Notes: generated by a model from the sequence alone, not told the origin. A stretch of DNA of 56,931 nt from Acanthaster planci (GCF_001949145.1 NW_019091490.1:470983-527913), one strand, 5' to 3'. Counted from the first letter of the stretch, positions 33,901 through 44,766 are shown. Program-made: numbers and translations.

Positions 33901-36267
33901 TTTACCCTGGACCTGTTCTTCCTTTGGACCCTTGAAAATGTTGCAGCGTTCCATTTTCCAAATGTTAAAATGTTACCATGTTCTGGCAAGCACCTGTACA
34001 CACACGCATGCATGTGGCATTTTCCATGAAGGCTCCAATCAAGATAAGCAATGTCACATCCGACTGTACTTCACGGCGGCGGGAGCCCCGAAGCCGCAGC
34101 GCACACGTGCACCCCTCGTGAGCGGGCTATATAATTATCAGGCTTTTCCCCCCCCCGGCAATTCTCCGCGCATAGATACAGAAATGCTCATTTGGCCCAG
34201 TTTCCCCATTGACAATCCCACTTCATCAACAGCCGTGCGGGCGTGTGTACACATGCACATGCTGTACATTGTAAGTCACGAGGCAGACACTGGACTGCCA
34301 TTTTTTTTTTTTTCTGGGTCGTCCAAATATTTGCAGAGCACCGCTGTAGAAGTGCAAGGGGCAGGGGTGCAGAAGTCCAATTTTTGGTCTTAATCGGGGT
34401 CTACCGGTATACCCACCTTTCTGCTTAAAATAGAGTTTAAAGAGAGAAGAATCCTTTTTGAGCTTTGAAGCTTTTAATGGGAAGGTAGCAAGTAAGTTAC
34501 AGAGTTTTGTGGAAGCACGATGGGGGTATCTCTTTCTGAGCATGTGCGGTTCTGAAAATGAACTGCACATACTCAAAGATGTTCTGAAAAGAACCACACA
34601 TACTCAGAAAGAGAGATCCTTACGTGGTGCAACCTTAAACCTCGATAACTTCCTTGAGAATCCTGTTACATGTATATGTACTGGTAAATATGTACCAAAA
34701 TCAGGTGTACATGTACATGTCATGAAGAAACCAGTGCATGGCCTCTGTGCTCTAGTCATGAGAAACTTGTGCTGTATGCATTGTTTGATAGGAGACACTG
34801 AGCAAACACATGCACAGTGAACATACTGGTATTGTTTAGTACTTGTTCCGTTGTTTGGGGGAACCACATATGCAAGGATTCAAGTGTAGACATTGTGGGG
34901 ACCCAAAAATGCTGCGGGGACAGTTTTTTGTGTCCCCACAACTCGGTCCCGACTTTCCGAACAAAACTGCCCCCAGAACGTGGCGAAGGCCTTAACCATC
35001 ACTGCATGTTGTGTATGCAGTCCAGCATTTTGTTGCACTGTGGAGGCCTCTTGTCTCAGCAGTGTTAGATTTTTTTCCGGTCAACAGATTGCCTAACGAT
35101 ACATGTACAGCCCACAGGGGTTAGTCGGGTGAACACATTTTTGTTCCTTACTAGTTCTCTGTTCCCTTGCTACCGTATTTAGACGACTGCTTCTTACATC
35201 ATGGACCACCTGAAGCTTATCATGGTACACTCGGAGACCAACAAGATGAACGCCTACAACATCGCTGTGTGCTTTGGCCCCGTGCTCATGAGTGCAGCAT
35301 CCTCGGGCAGTAACGCCGCCCTCAGCCGGGAGGCAGTGTCTGGCAAGGACGCCGACTATGAGAAGCACATCGATGTGCTGCAGACCATGTTGGAAGTCTG
35401 GCCTGGCAAGAGAGGTCAGTATTTAGAAATCCCCCCCCCCGCATTTCCTTTATTTTTCGCCTAAGGCCTGTTCGTACTTCTGGAAAATGTGAAAGCAGAG
35501 CAATTTTGATGCCATGCAATGTTTGCCTCGAATTTTGCTAGAGTTGAAATGCGGACAGCTTTTTCCAAACTTTTGATCTGACATGATAAAAGAGCTTTCT
35601 TGTTTACACATGCATTTGCTAGAAGTACATGTGTGAAACTGGCCTTCAATTGTTTCAAACCAGCGGATGTGTAAACCTGCAACATTTCAGTTAGATGACG
35701 TCTAAAACTCTTTTTGGCAGTGTTTATTTATAAAGATGGGTAGTAGGTCAAGTGGTGAAATCTCAAATGTTCCCTCTTTCCTGAGAAATATTGTTTTAGA
35801 AAAGTAGTTAGTGTCAGTGCCTTTGGCACTACCAGGAGGCCCACACAGTGCATTGCCAGTCCCTGCTGGGACTTGTTGAGGAATGTGACGAAACTTAGCC
35901 TATATATAGACAGTCGCTGAAACTTATTCTTTTGGACTGTTGCACAACAGCCGACTTTGACAAGATCCAGCAGCGCATCAAGGAGCAGCAGGAGCTCCTG
36001 GAAGAGGAGGAGCGCCCCGAGGCCGAGCCGGACCACGACCCCTTCCTTGACAACGACCCACTCCTCGACAACCAAGAGGAGGACAGCTGTTACCACAGCA
36101 ACGACGACCTGGACGAGACGCTGCGAGCCAAGGACGGCGACGAGGATGGCGGCAAGCCCTGCCTCCAGCATCAGCAGCATCAAGAAGCGCAAGAACAGCA
36201 GCAGCAGCCCCAGCCCGACGGAGAAGACGAGTGGGACTCGGACAACTTGCAGGTATCGCCCTGTTAA
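15940..36267 (+). CDS. syd1: SYD-1 / RhoGAP100F-like synaptic scaffold (PDZ-C2-RhoGAP)
   Basis: SYD-1 organises presynaptic active zones and carries a Rho-family GAP module. Coding exons: 15940-17503, 28466-29446, 32792-32949, 35183-35414, 35951-36267, about 1083 codons; introns are phase 1, 1, 0, 1. Residues 135-220 form a PDZ domain with TLGF as carboxylate-binding loop, followed by about 300 residues of Ser-rich, probably disordered sequence. Residues 631-751 form a C2 domain (SGILTLHLYG to RLEPRGIMYAKF). Residues from about 772 to 978 are RhoGAP, with GVYRVCG placing the arginine finger at about Arg812, then LKDYLRELPEPLF and NKMNAYNIAVCFGPVLM. The tail is acidic and Gln-rich. All catalytic-type residues are present, so GAP activity is plausible. 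Vertebrate SYDE1/2 lack the PDZ domain, so this is the invertebrate form. A donor-like CAG/GTATCG at 36251-36256 could remove the last residues into an unseen exon. An upstream coding exon cannot be excluded. Confidence 0.92.
18353..18670. mobile_element. Inverted-repeat (MITE-like) element
   Basis: The ends AATTAACCCTAACC and GGTTAGGGTCAATT are inverted repeats with one mismatch in 14. Further inward, ATACTACAAATTATTAC on the left is complementary to GTAGTAATTTGTAG and TAGTATTTTGTAGTA on the right. It has no coding content and lies in SYD-1 intron 1. Confidence 0.55.
21316..21385. repeat. Dispersed repeat, copy B (GATAATACAAGGT family)
   Basis: Same block order as 11078-11150: GATAATACAAGGT, CTATTATAACAAGGTAAT, then TAAAGTCC. 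It ends with GGGCCTTGTTATAAC, which is inverted relative to TATAACAAGG, so the element has internal inverted symmetry. Confidence 0.5.
22820..22952. repeat. Foldback hairpin, ~35-bp arms
   Basis: The left arm starts TTGGTGGCAGCAGATAAACC and continues into GGTCCTTTTTTTG (to 22852). The right arm, 22916-22952, is GCGAAAAAAAGGACC followed by GGTTTGTTTGCCGCCACCAA. They are complementary with about four mismatches. The 60-base loop contains two GTTCTG(G/A)GCATG repeats. It is a solitary foldback element in SYD-1 intron 1. Confidence 0.75.
23257..23327. repeat. 35-bp tandem duplication
   Basis: Two adjacent, apparently identical copies start with CCAACTGCCGGTACACCACT and continue through GCACATGTATGACTA, with a period of 35 bases. 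The perfect match suggests a recent slippage or duplication event. Confidence 0.85.
23395..23660 (-). repeat. tRNA-derived SINE-like element
   Basis: On the minus strand CTGGGTTCAGTTCCTAGCC contains GGTTCAGTTCC, a close match to the polymerase III B box. Downstream come GGGGTTTTTCCCTGGATCTC and CTAGTTTTCCTCCCTCTGC, the same body type as 12145-12320 and 290-470. It is in SYD-1 intron 1. Confidence 0.5.
29447..32791 (+). other. SYD-1 intron 2
   Basis: This is a phase-1 intron between GTAGGT and TTATCTTCAG. It holds many TACATGTA tracts and the hairpin set at 30238-30293. A GC-richer stretch at 31240-31520 has no recognisable coding content. No exon was found. Confidence 0.75.
30238..30293. repeat. 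GTACCCCACAAG hairpin triplet
   Basis: GTACCCCACAAGG (30238-30250), CCTTGTGGGGTACC (30261-30274) and GGTACCCCACAAG (30281-30293) are alternately inverted copies of one 13-14-bp word, so either of two neighbouring stems can form. It lies in SYD-1 intron 2. Confidence 0.8.
33001..33237. mobile_element. Probable degraded hAT MITE
   Basis: The left end CGGTGTTTCAGTCGAGACC and the right end (reverse complement CACCGTTGTGGTCCAGACC) resemble each other and the CAGTGTTGTAGTC termini of the element at 1453-1656. The flanks GTCACCGG (32993-33000) and GTTACCGC (33238-33245) agree at six of eight positions, as expected for a decayed 8-bp duplication. It lies in SYD-1 intron 3. Confidence 0.45.
33372..33620. 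mobile_element. MITE family M2, copy A
   Basis: The left arm TTTTTGTGTCCCTGTTAC and the right arm GTCACAGGGACACAAAAA are inverted, inside outer ends resembling GGGTCATTCTACAAAT. The interior AATTTGACTTGGAAATATC and TTTTGGCAGGTAATTTGC match the reverse complement of 47821-48057 in order. It lies in SYD-1 intron 3. Confidence 0.75.
34527..34619. repeat. Foldback hairpin, ~29-bp arms
   Basis: The left arm TATCTCTTTCTGAGCATGTG plus CGGTTCT pairs with the right arm, which begins AGAACCACACATACTCAG and ends AAAGAGAGATCC, with about three mismatches. The loop carries a third related word, GAACTGCACATACTCAAAG. It lies in SYD-1 intron 3. Confidence 0.75.
34893..34941. repeat. TTGTGGGGAC / GTCCCCACAA hairpin
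   Basis: Perfect 10-bp inverted arms at 34893-34902 and 34932-34941 surround a 29-base loop. They resemble the GTGGGGTACC hairpins at 30238-30293. It lies in SYD-1 intron 3. Confidence 0.65.
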
Positions 36268-39200
36268 AGCACCGTTCGTGCACGGTAAAACTCTAAAGCT
36301 CCGAATCAGAGCCAGTCATTCTCACGTTTTATTTAGTTGCTGGTTGGTCAAGTTGAACAGTGAGGTTGCTTCATATTGGCCAGTGATTCAAGACTTTATA
36401 CTCCATCCCGTTCACTTCCACAATAAAGAACTTTGTCTAAATTGGGTTTTTTTTCTTAATGTTTCGAACACAATTCTTACAGGAAAGTGACTGACACCAA
36501 ATTTAACTCGCATAATAGTGTACATGTAAGTGCAGAGCCTTGACAGTGTTTTGATAGCTGATTTCTTTGAAAAAGAAAAGGGCTGTATTTCTCTAAAGTG
36601 TACCGAAAAGGTTATTTCCCAAGCAACTTTGTTAAGTCTAGTCACAGACATTTCCCTTAAAAGTACTTCTAAGTTCAACTTTCTGTTTTCCCAGCTATTA
36701 ACCACTGTAAAATACTATATGTCCCAGGAACTTAGGCAGTAGTATTTATTTTTTTTATGAAGTGTGCTTGAGCTTGATATGTTGGTTCCTCATCACAGAA
36801 TGAGTAAACCCATAGAGTACGGAAGTGCGTACGTCATATTATGCACAATTCTGTGTGTTAAAGGCATTAGAGCGAGAACCAGCGCGTGAATTAACTCGCG
36901 CGTACCGTACTCCATTCGAGAGCCACGAGGGGTTTTCAAAATTGCAGTTTTGCTGAGCTCCACAATCAGTCTTGAATGTTCGCCATTCGAACCAAATGAC
37001 AAGTCTTCACAACCTTGCCCTCATATTCGACACATGGATGCTTCCGTAGCAGAGGATGTACATGTAATAGTCCTGAGCTTTAAGAGTGAGAAACCCAGAT
37101 GACTGAATTCACAAAACTCAAGCCTGAAGCCTGAATACAAGACGGAGTGGGAGCTGGTATTTTGAGGACCCCTCCCCCATGTCATTTTCACATCTGAGGG
37201 GTGCAGGTTACAACCCAAGGCACAAGGTGTAAGAAGTCAGTGGACCAGACCTCCTCTAAAGCCAGTTTTGTTATACCATGGTGACATTTTGTTTGCGGAA
37301 ATTGCATCTCTCAAAATAGCCTATGAATAAATCAAACAAACATGAGATTCCTAAGCACGTGGGTTGGTAAACACGTGCTCGAACATGTGGCTTACAGATG
37401 AGCCTGGAGGGTAATATTCAAAGGATTTGATGACAAGGCGATGCGCATTGCGGTATGGTACATGAATAATGTACTGTGCAGTGCATATCCACAGGTCCTA
37501 CGTGGGATTTTTAGTTTGGATCAGAAGTTTGCATACACTTGGACTGGAAACATTTCAGCACAACGAGCCTCTTAGGAATTCCAACATTGCACGCCAAGTT
37601 TTAAGACTGTGTCAATTCTGAGCAACACTTCTGATATTATTTTTTTTTAAGCATATAAGCCAGCATATCCAGTTTGAATGTGTACATCTATACATCTATA
37701 AAACGTACAGGAGGTGTTCAGAGGATTTTTTTGGGGGGGGTTGGAGGCCAAATGTAGATATTTTTTTATGTTATCGTTTTATATGGCATTTCTGAGGGGT
37801 GGGCTACATGTACATCTTTTGGCTTTTTACACACTTTAGGGAGGAAAAAAAAATAGATTTTTAAAACATCGCCATTCTCTTTATTTTTCAAAATAAAACT
37901 GGGGGCTCTTGCCCCTCGTCCACCCTGGATTAAACACAGTCCAAAGGTATGTGAACATGCCACCACGACGACCGCACCGATACGCGCACACCTGAAACAT
38001 ACGTGTACAGTGCACATGTTCATGCAAGTCACATGAAATTTCACAGTCTTTAATATATTCCCAATAAGCCAACTAGAGACCGTCATGCCGAGAATGCACA
38101 ACCAACTTCTGTCGGGAACCCCCCGTTGAAACGGTCCCTTTCAGCTTCTCTCTTTTTCAGTCCAGAGAAGGGAAGGGCGCGCTTCTCCACAGAGCGGATG
38201 CCAAGGTATAAATAATGCGTGAAGACGATCGTGATCTGAACAGCAGGCACACGTGGAATAAGATTTCCTGGAGAAAGACCAGGTCGAGTTCACGTACACG
38301 ATTCGGTCCACAGTGGCCGTCCACACAGCACCAATGTTAAACCTCCCACATGTGCATGTACACATACGTGTACATGTACGGTACATGCGATTCACGTTTG
38401 TACTCTAGCTAGACTTTGTGACTGAGACTTGCCAGGCAGTTAAATCCAGAAATAACATAATTTGAAATAATCAACCAAAACGTCAATCAGTAATGTAGAT
38501 CTAAAGGAATATTTTAAACAAATATACATGTACAATCTCGTAGGTTTAAATGTATAGCTCTTTCTACTTAAGCATCGTTTTTCGAGTACATGTACGTAAC
38601 AAATGTATACCGGGAAAAACTTGCATGAGTCAATTTGAAATGTTCAAGTGTAATTTTTACTGTACTTGTTCCTGTAGATTCAGAAATACAGTAATTGCTC
38701 CAGCCGTGTACAGTGTACACGTTTGTGTACATCGTAGTGTGCACAGAGTTACTGGTATATGTAGTTACCATCTGAAATGTGAAACAGAATTTGTACCACT
38801 CGACAGTGAATTGAGACATGCCGTCACCTTCATGACTGAGATCGGATGTACTGAAATTGATGGTTCTGACGAAGATTCTGGAATATGAACAACATTCTGG
38901 GCTTGAGATTGTTTTGAACAATTCCCTGCCTTTTGTACAGTAATTATGTAAAATCTGAGAGTATGCACGTGTCGGCCATCTTGAATGGAACGTGGGGTTA
39001 GCTCGTCATTTTTGGAACCTGAGAGTAAAAATAATAGTGACAAAGTTACAGTTTATTACAAACTAATGCCAGTTTTTACACTCTGAATAATTGAAAGGGA
39101 TTTAAAATTTGTGATAAGTTACATGTAGCTGTAAAAAGCCACATTTAAAACAACAAATGAAAGAGAAGTTTGGAACCCCAAATAATCTGGCACCGTCCCG

Positions 39201-40988
39201 TTTACCAGATAACACTGCATACGATACATTCAGGGAACAAGAGCAAAGCTGGCTTCCCATGCATCAAGTCTATTCAGGTATGGCCGTCACGTAGCATTTA
39301 AGGTGATAGCCTGTCCACAGTTTGACAGTCTCTACCGGGTACTCTCAGCTTGTTGCCATTTGCAGCAGAGAATGCCTACTTAAATATATGATGGCTTTTG
39401 GGGTTATGCTTCAGTCCATTTCAAAGAGATAGGCATGCATGTATGTCAAAAGCAAGATTACCGGTACATGTCAATTTGGTATTTCACATTTTGTTCGGGA
39501 TGAAAGTTCCAGGAAGTGACTGTGGTTTTTTGAAAAACCGCTGAACTGTCCGTCTACTGTTTACTCTCTGGTACCCTGAATACAGCTTTGGTTTCCAGAG
39601 ATGGGGCACCTGGATTGCCCAGCTTTGGCGGTTAGCGTTTTTGGCCATCGATGGCGAAATTGTAGCGTTTGGTTCTGTATAGATCCATCTGATGAGACCC
39701 CATTGCCGAGGTGGCACAGCGCCCACATGCACTTTCTTGAACTGCAGACATGCCCTCGTTGGGCAAAATCAAAACATCCCATCGGTTCAAGTGGCGTACA
39801 ACGCACACACCGCCTTGTCCACGAGGGTGGTGCCATCTCGCAAGTAGATCCCATTTCTGTTTGCCAAGGTTAATAAGGGAGAGATTGTACGGGAAAATGG
39901 GTACTGGCACATTTTGACAAGGCTACATTTTATCAAGAGATTGTGTGGATTTTTTTTCTACCAAAGTAGGTATTGGTACATGTACATGTAGTACAGTGAG
40001 TGGGCTTGCTCTCGATACGACAGTGCAGTGACTACGTGACAGATGTGATAATGTAAATATTCACTTTTTCATCAATGAGGTTTTATTTGCAAGCAGTCTT
40101 GCATGTAGCACGTAACGCATCTTTAAAAAGAAAAGGTATTTTTAAGACAGCAGCGATCGTTTTCCAAGAAAGAAAAGTAGACGTGGAACCTTGTGGTTTT
40201 GTCAGTTTTTAAAGAACTTACAGGATTGGTGTACATATAGCATATCAGCGTATGGTGAACATAAGAAGCCACTTTATTTTGCATCTATTTTGTGTATTCA
40301 TATCAAGCTAATGTGTAGTAATACTGGAAGTGCTTAGAAACAAATGCCGTCCCGCTTTTAAAGTGTTTTTTTTTCTGCGCGTAACTGCTGGCCTGGTTAC
40401 GGAGTAGTTGGTTACTTAATCGTTCGAAACAAATTTGAGACAATCGTTAAATATATCCACACAGTACTTGTATTTATGACAAGTTCATCACGACTTTTCA
40501 TGTTGAGTTTTATGATTTTTACCTTAAACAGTAGTGAGGTTGCTTACCTCAGCATAGTTTTTAATGTTCAGAATTCTTTTTACAAGTTTTATTTATTTAA
40601 GGGAAATCCCCAGGGGCTTGCTCTGAAGTTATGTCACCGCCCTTAACCAAAACACTCATGAAATGCCCAAGAAATGTAATGCCATGTACGCATGTAGCTA
40701 GACCGCTGCAAACTGCGTACTGATTACAGTGACCTAGAATTGTTGAGAAACTCTAGGGCATGAAAGTTAAAAAGTCTGACGGTTTCCTAGCAGAATCATT
40801 TTTTGCTCTGCCTGTCGAAACAGATTGTGCCACGATTAAAGCATCAGGAAGTACATGTACACCACTTGTGTACAGAATGCATACATACATGTACATAAAA
40901 TGCAGAAAGGAGGCGGGGAACCTGACCACCGTTCTGGTAGTGATTAGGCCAAGTGTACTCTTGCTACACGCAGCAAGATAGGTAATAT

Positions 40989-41235
40989 GTGACCCTCTCT
41001 GTGAAAATGAGTCTTAAGTCCACCAGAGCCACTTTGGAGTAAAAAGTCCTTTAGAATAATTTTGCACAGTGTAAATCAATAGGAACCCACAGCATTTTTC
41101 ACCGTGGAGTATCCACTTTCATCAGGATGCCAAACTGAGTGATACATCAAAACAAAAAACTCAATTTGCTCTTTCCATTACAAATGAAAACTCAAAAAGT
41201 GGCTCTGGCGACTTCATTTTCACAGAGTGGGTCAC
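40989..41235. mobile_element. MITE family M1, copy B
   Basis: Terminal inverted repeats are GTGACCCTCTCTGTGAAAATGA at the left, written here as GTGACCCTCT plus CTGTGAAAATGA, and TCATTTTCACAGAG plus TGGGTCAC at the right, with one mismatch. Both arms continue into AGAGCCACTTT and its complement AAAGTGGCTCT. The interior matches 12962-13182. No target duplication could be recognised. Confidence 0.82.
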
Positions 41236-41667
41236 GTGATGCTTGACACGTGGAACAAATGACACAGTTAGCAGTATGTACATGTAGACTGTATATCTAG
41301 ATTCATGCTTGTCAAGAAAACTTCAAAACTGCTTCAAGACATGTTCAAACCACATTTGGGCAGTGAATTTGCACATGAAGTGTACACTGAGTGTGGGTCG
41401 CCTTGTTATTTTAAGTTCAAAAAATATCTGCCGCTTTAAAGTAGTCAGGGGTAGCTATAATTCTCAGCTGTCAAAAAGCAACAGAAATGTCAAACTTAAT
41501 GTATTCCAATATGGATTGTAACTGCCCTGGCTCCATATTCATGCCATTGGCACAGTGCTTTGTACTGCTTTGCAAAAGCACAAGACAAAGTCCTGAAAAT
41601 ACTGGTTTTAGGCATAGCCGATGCGGTTTAGTTTGAGCGTTTTAAGTCTTTAAAAGAACCAGGTACA

Positions 41668-41967
41668 TTAACCACTTCCTGCCGGGGACTCCGGAATCGG
41701 AGACGTATGGTTTATATGCGTGGCCGGGGTCTCTAACTCGGACAAATTAAACAGGGCTCTGTAACAAAAGACCGTACTCCAAACAAAAGACCAGGCTGCT
41801 GGGCATTAGCTACATTTCTCACTCNNNNNNNNNNNNNNNNNNNNNNNNNNNNNGGGGACAAAAGCGCTCCACCACCGAGTACGGTCTTCAGCTACAAGGC
41901 CCTGTTCCCGGCCACGCATATAAAGCATACATGTCCAGATCCGGAATCCCCGGCAGGGAGTGGTTAA
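41668..41967. mobile_element. piggyBac-type MITE, copy A (TTAA-flanked foldback)
   Basis: The element is bounded by TTAA at 41668-41671 and 41964-41967. Its terminal inverted repeats are CCACTTCCTGCCGGGGACTC at the left and the complement of CCACTCCCTGCCGGGGATTC at the right. The arms remain complementary for roughly 110 bases (TTTATATGCGTGGCCGGG, AAGACCGTACTC). TTAA duplications with such termini are typical of piggyBac-type elements. The 29-base gap lies in the centre. Confidence 0.85.
41825..41853. other. Assembly gap (29 N)
   Basis: A run of N sits at the centre of the piggyBac-type foldback. Comparison with the copy at 45212 suggests the true missing segment is closer to 90 bases. Confidence 0.99.
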
Positions 41968-43769
41968 GGGTGACTGCATTGCATTTATTTTCGCAACACT
42001 GTTTTGGCAATTCCTAGGTATTCCTTTGTATTTTAAAAGTTCGCGCTCTTAGTGCATCTGCTTTTTCGACGGAATGTTTCTGCTAGATTTTGAAGTATCT
42101 TGGCTTTGTTATACATGTAGGTGGTGGAGCGCTGCTGTAGGTACATCACATTGAGGAAATTGGTTCGCGTATTCAATGAGAAATTTTTTTTCTCCAAAAG
42201 TTATGATTCTATATTTTCCTGAGACGGTGGTTGAAATCAGGATTACACGTAGGATGATGACAATTGAAAATTCTTGGTTGATTGTGGTAATTTATTAATT
42301 TATGCGTTGAATCCATTTAAAAATGATGAAATCCTCAAGACAATCCGTCGTATTGTAGAGCTGTAGTGAGCTACTGGATCATGTAAAAGAGATCTTGTAA
42401 AAATCCTGCCACGGACGTGCAACTTGCTTAAATATATTTTATTTATCGACTAGTAACAATTTGTTTTCTCGTGCTTGCAGAAATCTGATAATTACGATGT
42501 ACGAAAAAAAGACGAAATGCGTCGGAATGTCGTGGTATTTTTATTACTTCATATAAAGTTACGGAACGAAAATTGCTTGTTGTGTCTACGTGTAATAATG
42601 TTTGAGAAAGTGTCTTGTGTAAAATTATAAAAAAGGAACTGAATTGTGGTGTTTTTAGAACGTAGGCAGACGCTGTAGACGCCTGTACATAAAAAGGAAA
42701 AGCTTTTGACGGACCGTAGGGGAAGGAACATGTAGATTTCCTCTCTCCGTGGACAGACATTCCCGGACAATGTGCTGCAATAGACTTTAAAAAAAAAAAG
42801 AAAAAAGGATTAAACGTGTGTGTGTGGTTTGCGGGAAAAAATATTACGTAGAATTCAGACGAGACTTTAACCAGTTCCGAATCGTGTCTAGTGATTGTAA
42901 ACAAGTAGGATTTAAATGTGATGGTGTAATTTTATTTCTTTTTTTCATTTTGTTTTTTTGTGTACTTACGAGTATTGTCGGCAAAGCCTGTGAATAATCA
43001 TGCTACGAATGAGGAATAAATAATACAGATGTCTAGAATGCATAGATTGTGTACTCTGTCCTTCTTTGAATGCATCCGACTCGTTTACGAATACAAAAAT
43101 TCCATGGAGCAGGTGTTCAAATCTTTACGCTCTGAGCTTGTGAGTTGCACCACCACAGATGACAAATTTATCTGCGAGCAAATTCGAAGAACACCCTTTT
43201 TTGCTTGGCAGAAGTGGCACCGTACACTTTTATTTTACTGTTGGATTAGCATGACATGTTGACAGCATCACAGACCAAGGTATACACATGTGACCAGCTC
43301 TGGGTAATACATCGCCAAATTCAGGTTATGAGTTGTTGATATGGCTAGACTCTGTACATCAAAAGGTACAATTTGACACATGAAGGACCCCTTTAGTGCA
43401 CTTCATTCCGGAGATATATGGACATTTGTATAGCCACATATTTGGATTTGATAAAAGCACTTTTTGAGAAAAAGCTCTGGAAGTGTACCTCTTGGAAACA
43501 CAATGCTATGTAGGATTCCCAACTGAATGATCAGTTTTTCATCTTTTTTCATCAGTATCCATGTTTGTTGTCACAAATTCTGAAAATATAAAAATTATAG
43601 AAAATGTTAAGGAAAAAACACAAAATCACTTTTTTTACAGATTTTGCCCTCTCCAAATGGAACAGGCCATGACGTGTGTTTTGGCATTGTGCGACTTATT
43701 ATCCTGGTCACATATACATATTGCACAGACTTCTGCCATGGCTTGACAAATCAGTGTCGAGGATTCAAG

Positions 43770-43925
43770 TCTGGCTGGAAGGTGGGTTTTAACCTTCAGC
43801 TGACCCTGAGAGCGAGTTTGAAGAACGTGATACAAGTTTATTCAACCCACTGGAACCCACAACCTCCTGTCCACAAGTGCAGACGGCCTACCATTGGACT
43901 GCCAAAGTTGCTGGTAATCGTGGGC
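43770..43925 (-). repeat. tRNA-derived SINE-like element
   Basis: On the minus strand the sequence reads CAGTCCAATGGTAGGCCGTC, then ACAGGAGGTTGTGGGTTCCA. This is the order of a tRNA A-box-like region followed by a B box (GGTTCCA) seen in tRNA-derived SINEs. The anticodon arm is not intact, so it is not called a tRNA gene. Confidence 0.5.
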
Positions 43926-44766
43926 TGAATTCTGATCTCTCTCACTGTACATTCTACGGTGAAATGATAGTTTATGAAATGAAATTGAAATCAGAGTGAA
44001 TTACTTTTGCACATTGATGTTTCAAGGTCAAACATTACAGAAGACGCAACCAATCAAATACACCACATATTTATAGCGAGACACACTTGCACGTGTAAGG
44101 AGTGATCCCCCATTCTGCACAATTGCCTGATCGCTCAGAGCGATTGCGCGATACCGTCTGAAATATCCGATTTTACTTCCCTGTTTGGCAACAATCCTCC
44201 ACAACTTGAATTAGAAAAAATGTTACCATTGGCTGATGGCAGAACTATCTACATGTCATGCTATAAAGATTGACCAATCACGCAGATCATCTGATGGAGC
44301 CAAATACATGTATCTTTCCAATATAATAATGCTCTGATACAACAGCACTTTTTATTTTCTCAACATCTTTCAAGAAATGCTCACATTAATAAAAACCTTC
44401 AAAAGTTGGCACGTGGCAATTGTAATTTGAGAAAAGCATGGTTGCCTGTCTCGTACTTCATATGAGTAGCCAATGACTTGACTTCAGACAAGATCACTTT
44501 CTGTTGTACTCAAGTAAGCCTTCAGATGGGCGAAGAAATTCAGCAAATGACAATCTTCGGAGAGTTCCAAACCGAGTTGTTATAAAACAAATTCTGTCTA
44601 TTTCGGGGCTTGTTTGTTTCGTGCAGATTCAGATAGTGATCATCAGTGATCCGGCACTGGTTCACTGACACCAGGACCTACCTAATGGATGGCGTTAAAC
44701 AGCCTTGGGACCACTAATCCCAGATCCGGATTGGTGTGTGAAACAAACGAGCACTAGTTTCAGCCA

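Larger units (their letters stand above)
36268..44766. other. Intergenic region, SYD-1 to FANCC 3' sides
   Basis: An AATAAA at 36422-36427, 155 bases after the SYD-1 stop, is a good candidate polyadenylation signal. No recognisable gene follows. Contents: TACATGTA tracts to about 41 kb, a GC-richer block at 39590-39880, MITE copies at 40989 and 41668, a 29-base gap, an AT-rich stretch at 42400-43020 and a SINE at 43770-43925. FANCC transcription ends somewhere near 44.3-44.7 kb; TTTATT at 44350-44355 would be its signal on the minus strand, but this is weak. Confidence 0.55.

Noticed and set aside
35728-36192. 154-codon minus-strand ORF rich in Leu/Val, resembling a membrane protein
   Set aside because: Its hydrophobic part is the reverse complement of the acidic Glu/Asp/Gln-rich SYD-1 tail, so it is a compositional artefact.
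42443-42904. 153-codon minus-strand ORF
   Set aside because: It lies in AT-rich DNA, contains a poly-Phe run from a poly-A tract, and shows no domain or codon pattern of a gene.
43770-43925. Possible tRNA gene on the minus strand
   Set aside because: A- and B-box-like words are present but the arms do not fold into a cloverleaf; the sequence fits a tRNA-derived SINE.
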